From positions 6,858,679 through 6,922,678 of the forward strand of contig NC_081337.1 of assembly GCF_022539665.2 (NCBI RefSeq): a stretch of DNA of 64,000 nucleotides. The letters are read 5' to 3'. This document shows positions 60,701-64,000 of this stretch, piece by piece (the first letter of the stretch is position 1; every line of letters starts with the position of its first letter). This DNA comes from Daphnia carinata. Its lineage: Eukaryota; Arthropoda; Branchiopoda; Diplostraca; Daphniidae. A model generated the notes under the pieces. The model was not told where the DNA came from, did not search any database, and worked only from the letters and a program-made list of their open reading frames with translations. The position numbers were made by a program, and so were the translations under genes.

Positions 60701-63700
60701 CTATTCCATTCCATGGCTGTACACGGCAGATACAAGATGGGGAGTGGCATGAGGGCTAGATTTAAACCAAAAAAAAAAGCGAAAAGGAGAGGCTAAAACA
60801 TGTATATAGCCTCGTCAAGATCGTCCATTTAATTCATCTACAAGATAATCGAATTACGTGTTTATGTGGAGTCCCACACCCGGCATACTAAGCGGCAAGA
60901 TTTTTTCTTGTCTTGGCCGCCGACCAAATTTCATTAACAGTATGATGCATCACGACTGAGGCAGTTTGGCTGGCGTTCCAGACTTGGAGTCGGTGGGGAA
61001 ATGAGATCTTGTTGTATAGTAATAGACAGTCCTATACGTATATGGTAGCCCCGCAGTTATGTATGGTACGTATATATATATATATAGGCCAACAGACGAA
61101 GGAAAGACAAAAAAAAAGGGAAATAAAGATGTATCACGCTGCATTCGGTCATCCGTCATTCGATTCTCGACAGCCAGTTACACATATACAATGCATTCTG
61201 AATTACAGTTGAACGTGATTCAGAGCCTAGCCCCTGGCCAAATGGTCTGACAGTAAACTACCGGAAGAATACCAAAGTTGTGTGGAAGATTTGGCAGCGT
61301 AAAAAAAAACGAAAAAAAAACAACAAACCAAACCCTTGCCTGTCACCGACGCAATGGGAGAGCCAATGCGTATATAGCAAAATGGAAATAAAACTCTTGT
61401 CTGCACGCCAAATATTGATCAGGAAGAATGCCAGGGACGCTCCCAATAGACGAAGTTTCATCACCCAGACTGCGTGGCTCTCATTTTTCTCTCTTGCATT
61501 TCTTTCTTCGTGTTGTTTTTTCTCTCTTCTTTTCCTGTTTTTTCTTTCAATGATTTTTGTTTTGTTGTGGCACTGCATGTGTATACTTTGCGTGCCTGAA
61601 CCAGCCTAAATAAACGACTAGTTTACTATCTATTCATGGGGTTATACGAGCGATTGAGCTCGCCGAGTCCCCCCCACCAGGTTTGCTGGCGTTTTGGCCG
61701 TTGTTGCATCACGCTCGCACGTGCACTGTACACACCTTGCACCTGGATTGATGGCTGCATCGTGTAGGTTATATACGCAGAGCTATATAGTGGATGTTGC
61801 GATCCCCGCGCAATAACCTCTGTTTCATTTTGGGTGCGATAAAATCACTCAGAACTTTAGCTGAAACTGGATGGCAAGTTTCCAAATTCTCGACTGAGCC
61901 CATCTGTGATGATTTCTTGATTTTTCTAGCATTTCGAATGGGTTTTGAGAGCTGTCCTTTGAACTCAACTAATTTATCAACGTGAAAACTGAAAAACACG
62001 TTGTTAACAGGCGCTGATGAACTTGCCCTATGTCTTCATTCTATTTAAATAAGAATGAAGAGGCAAAGGAAAACAGGGTTTTCTTACGGGCAATTCGCGA
62101 TGTATTATATATATTTTAAAAGAGAGAACTTAAGATGGTGTGGAGGAGCGCGTGATTTCCAGACGAATTACCTCTCGACTCATTACCATTTTAACATGGA
62201 CTTCCAAATCATGCGGCGCGTGTAGCGAAGTCTAACTAAAATGTATTGATCAACCAAAGAAAAAAAGTAATAATCGAAATTAGAAAATTCAAATTCGTGT
62301 CAGTCCCACTTCAATTCATCATAATACAAAAAAACATTCGACGTTCAGGTCTCTGGAACTCCGTCATCGATTTCTAGCGGGTGCATGTGTATACAGCAGT
62401 TCTGCAATGATGCGTGCTACTTTTCCATTTCCTCGACATACTTTTCTCCGTCTTTTGTGTGTGTTAAATTTCATTTCTCCATTTCATTTCAAGTGAAACG
62501 CATAAGAAGATTGCGCATCGTTTTTGTCGGTGGAGTAGCGGCATGAGAGATTGAAAAAAAAAAAAAAAACACACCGTGGTTTCTTCGTTTACAAGCCGCA
62601 CTAAAAGAAAAATAAATACATAAGAATAAAAGGAGAGAGGAGCTAAGTATTGCCCGCTGGTTCAACACAAATGGCGATGATTTTATAGCCGTTGGATTGG
62701 ACACTCTCGGTCGTCTTTTTCTCTCCTCAGGTGGTTTTTTTTCAAAACCTTCTCTCACACCTGAAGGACGACGAGGCCGAATAAGGTAGGCCCCTTTAGC
62801 ATTGCACAGTAACAATATCTCGATTTTTTTCCCCTCTTTCCAATTCGTTTTGTCTTTTTCTCCTTCTTTCAGTAAAAACCGAAAACTAGGGCTGTGTACA
62901 ACAGGGGATTCACATGGTTTTTTTCCTCTGTCTTTCTCTCTCTAGAATTGCAAATGGTCGGTCGATCAAAGGCGGAGATGGTGGACCGAGATACATCTTG
63001 TAGATGAGCTCCTCCTCTCTTTGTCGCTTTGTCGGAGGGTTTGGAAGGAAACCTTTTCTTTTGACCACCGCCTTCTCCTTTTTTTTTTCCTTTTCTTCTC
63101 CATCTTGTAGAACCAGAGTCGAGTGGTTTCCTTCCAGCATTTTAATCTGCACTCCGACACCTTTTTCTCGTCCCTATCTCTTATCCGACACGTACAGAAA
63201 ATGTTTTCTTCATCTATGTCCGATGGTGTAAAACGAATATTTTTTCGGTCCAGATATTTCCAGTTTGTTGCTATGACTGTGTCTTGTGTTATACGAGAAC
63301 GCCGGACCTTAATGCGTGAAAAATACATTTTTCTATTCTCAATAGCCACGACTAATTTGAAGCACATGTTAATTGTAAAAAAAAAAGGAACAATTATTTT
63401 AACGATAATGTGGTTCGTATCAGCTTGATACGTATCCTTGTCAAGCGGAAGCTTCTGAACAATAACTGCTTTCAAACAACGAAACATACGACTTACACTT
63501 ACTCTTACACGGATTTTGTTAGAAATTTATGTTTGGGCAGCAATTATCCACCATTTGCATTTTTAGGTTTGTCGATGGCCGTTTGTCGCGGTTGCAGGTG
63601 CCATTCGACAGTGTCGAATCGTGACTCGACAATCAATTGACACCCGAAGCCACTATAAAGCAATTCGACGGGAGTGACCAGCATTACGATTGAACCGTTT

Positions 63701-64000
63701 TTCGGTTATATGACTCCTTTCGGCCATATGCTGACTAAAATGTCGTTTTCATTCCACTCCTTACGTGCTTGTAACATTGCTGTTCACCATTTCTTCTTTC
63801 TGTTCTTATTATTCTCTCATTGTCAGCGCGCGTGATGGCAGAGGTATAATCGCGCAGCACAATCTCATGGCCTGCCGCTTGAGTAAAGGAAATTGCTTTT
63901 TTCTTTTGGGGAGGGGGATTCATTGCTCAACACTCAAATCTAACACGGTTCATATAAACTTATCTGCTTGTAAACAGTGCCTGAAACTTTCAAATAACGG
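57777..64000. other. Non-coding region to the right edge
   Basis: About 6.2 kb with no gene I can recognise on either strand. Homopolymers are somewhat fewer between 58.5 and 60.2 kb and beyond 63.2 kb. Open frames are short and of low-complexity composition. An exon of a gene extending beyond the right edge cannot be excluded. Confidence 0.35.

Overview
The window is nuclear DNA of an arthropod, most likely a branchiopod crustacean close to Daphnia. The signs are intron-rich genes with very short introns (about 50-110 bp) in the left third, a tandem family of insect/crustacean-type chitinases, an arthropod-like 26S proteasome ATPase, and many simple-sequence repeats. The species cannot be fixed from the sequence alone. 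Six protein-coding genes are supported. All exon structures given here were read by eye from splice signals, reading frame and comparison among the paralogues; no transcript data were used.

Bases 1-14.3 kb hold four head-to-tail GH18 chitinase genes on the minus strand, called here A (its 3' end lies beyond base 1), B (2606-5226), C (7408-9905) and D (11792-14167). Each complete copy encodes a signal peptide, one GH18 catalytic domain with an intact DxxDxDxE motif, a Thr/Ser/Pro-rich linker and one C-terminal six-cysteine chitin-binding domain (CBM14/peritrophin-A). They are expected to be secreted and to cut chitin in cuticle or peritrophic matrix. The copies differ mainly in linker sequence and in which introns they carry.

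At 15746-17551 on the plus strand, divergent from chitinase D, lies an eight-exon gene for 26S proteasome regulatory subunit 6A (Rpt5/PSMC3), complete from coiled coil to the C-terminal Tyr-Tyr-Ala tail.

From about 18.4 kb onward the character of the DNA changes: A/T, purine and pyrimidine homopolymers, microsatellites and occasional G/C runs become very dense. The one gene recognised there is a repulsive guidance molecule (RGM) homologue on the minus strand (coding exons within 32334-38526, introns of about 1.0 and 3.5 kb). It has a signal peptide, a Cys-rich N-terminal region, a partial von Willebrand type D region with the Gly-Asp-Pro-His cleavage motif, and a hydrophobic tail typical of GPI anchoring. 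RGM proteins act at the cell surface as BMP co-receptors and neogenin ligands. It is flanked by about 14 kb (17.6-31.9 kb) and about 25 kb (39.4-64 kb) in which I recognise no protein-coding gene. These flanks hold simple repeats, orphan TATA-like signals, a decayed tRNA-like element near 42.6 kb and a few exon-like snippets of unknown status.

No CRISPR array, rRNA, intact tRNA, insertion sequence or virus-like gene was seen. The most interesting points are the mosaic of introns among the tandem chitinases, the enlarged arthropod RGM in its repeat-rich surroundings, and the tRNA-like element.
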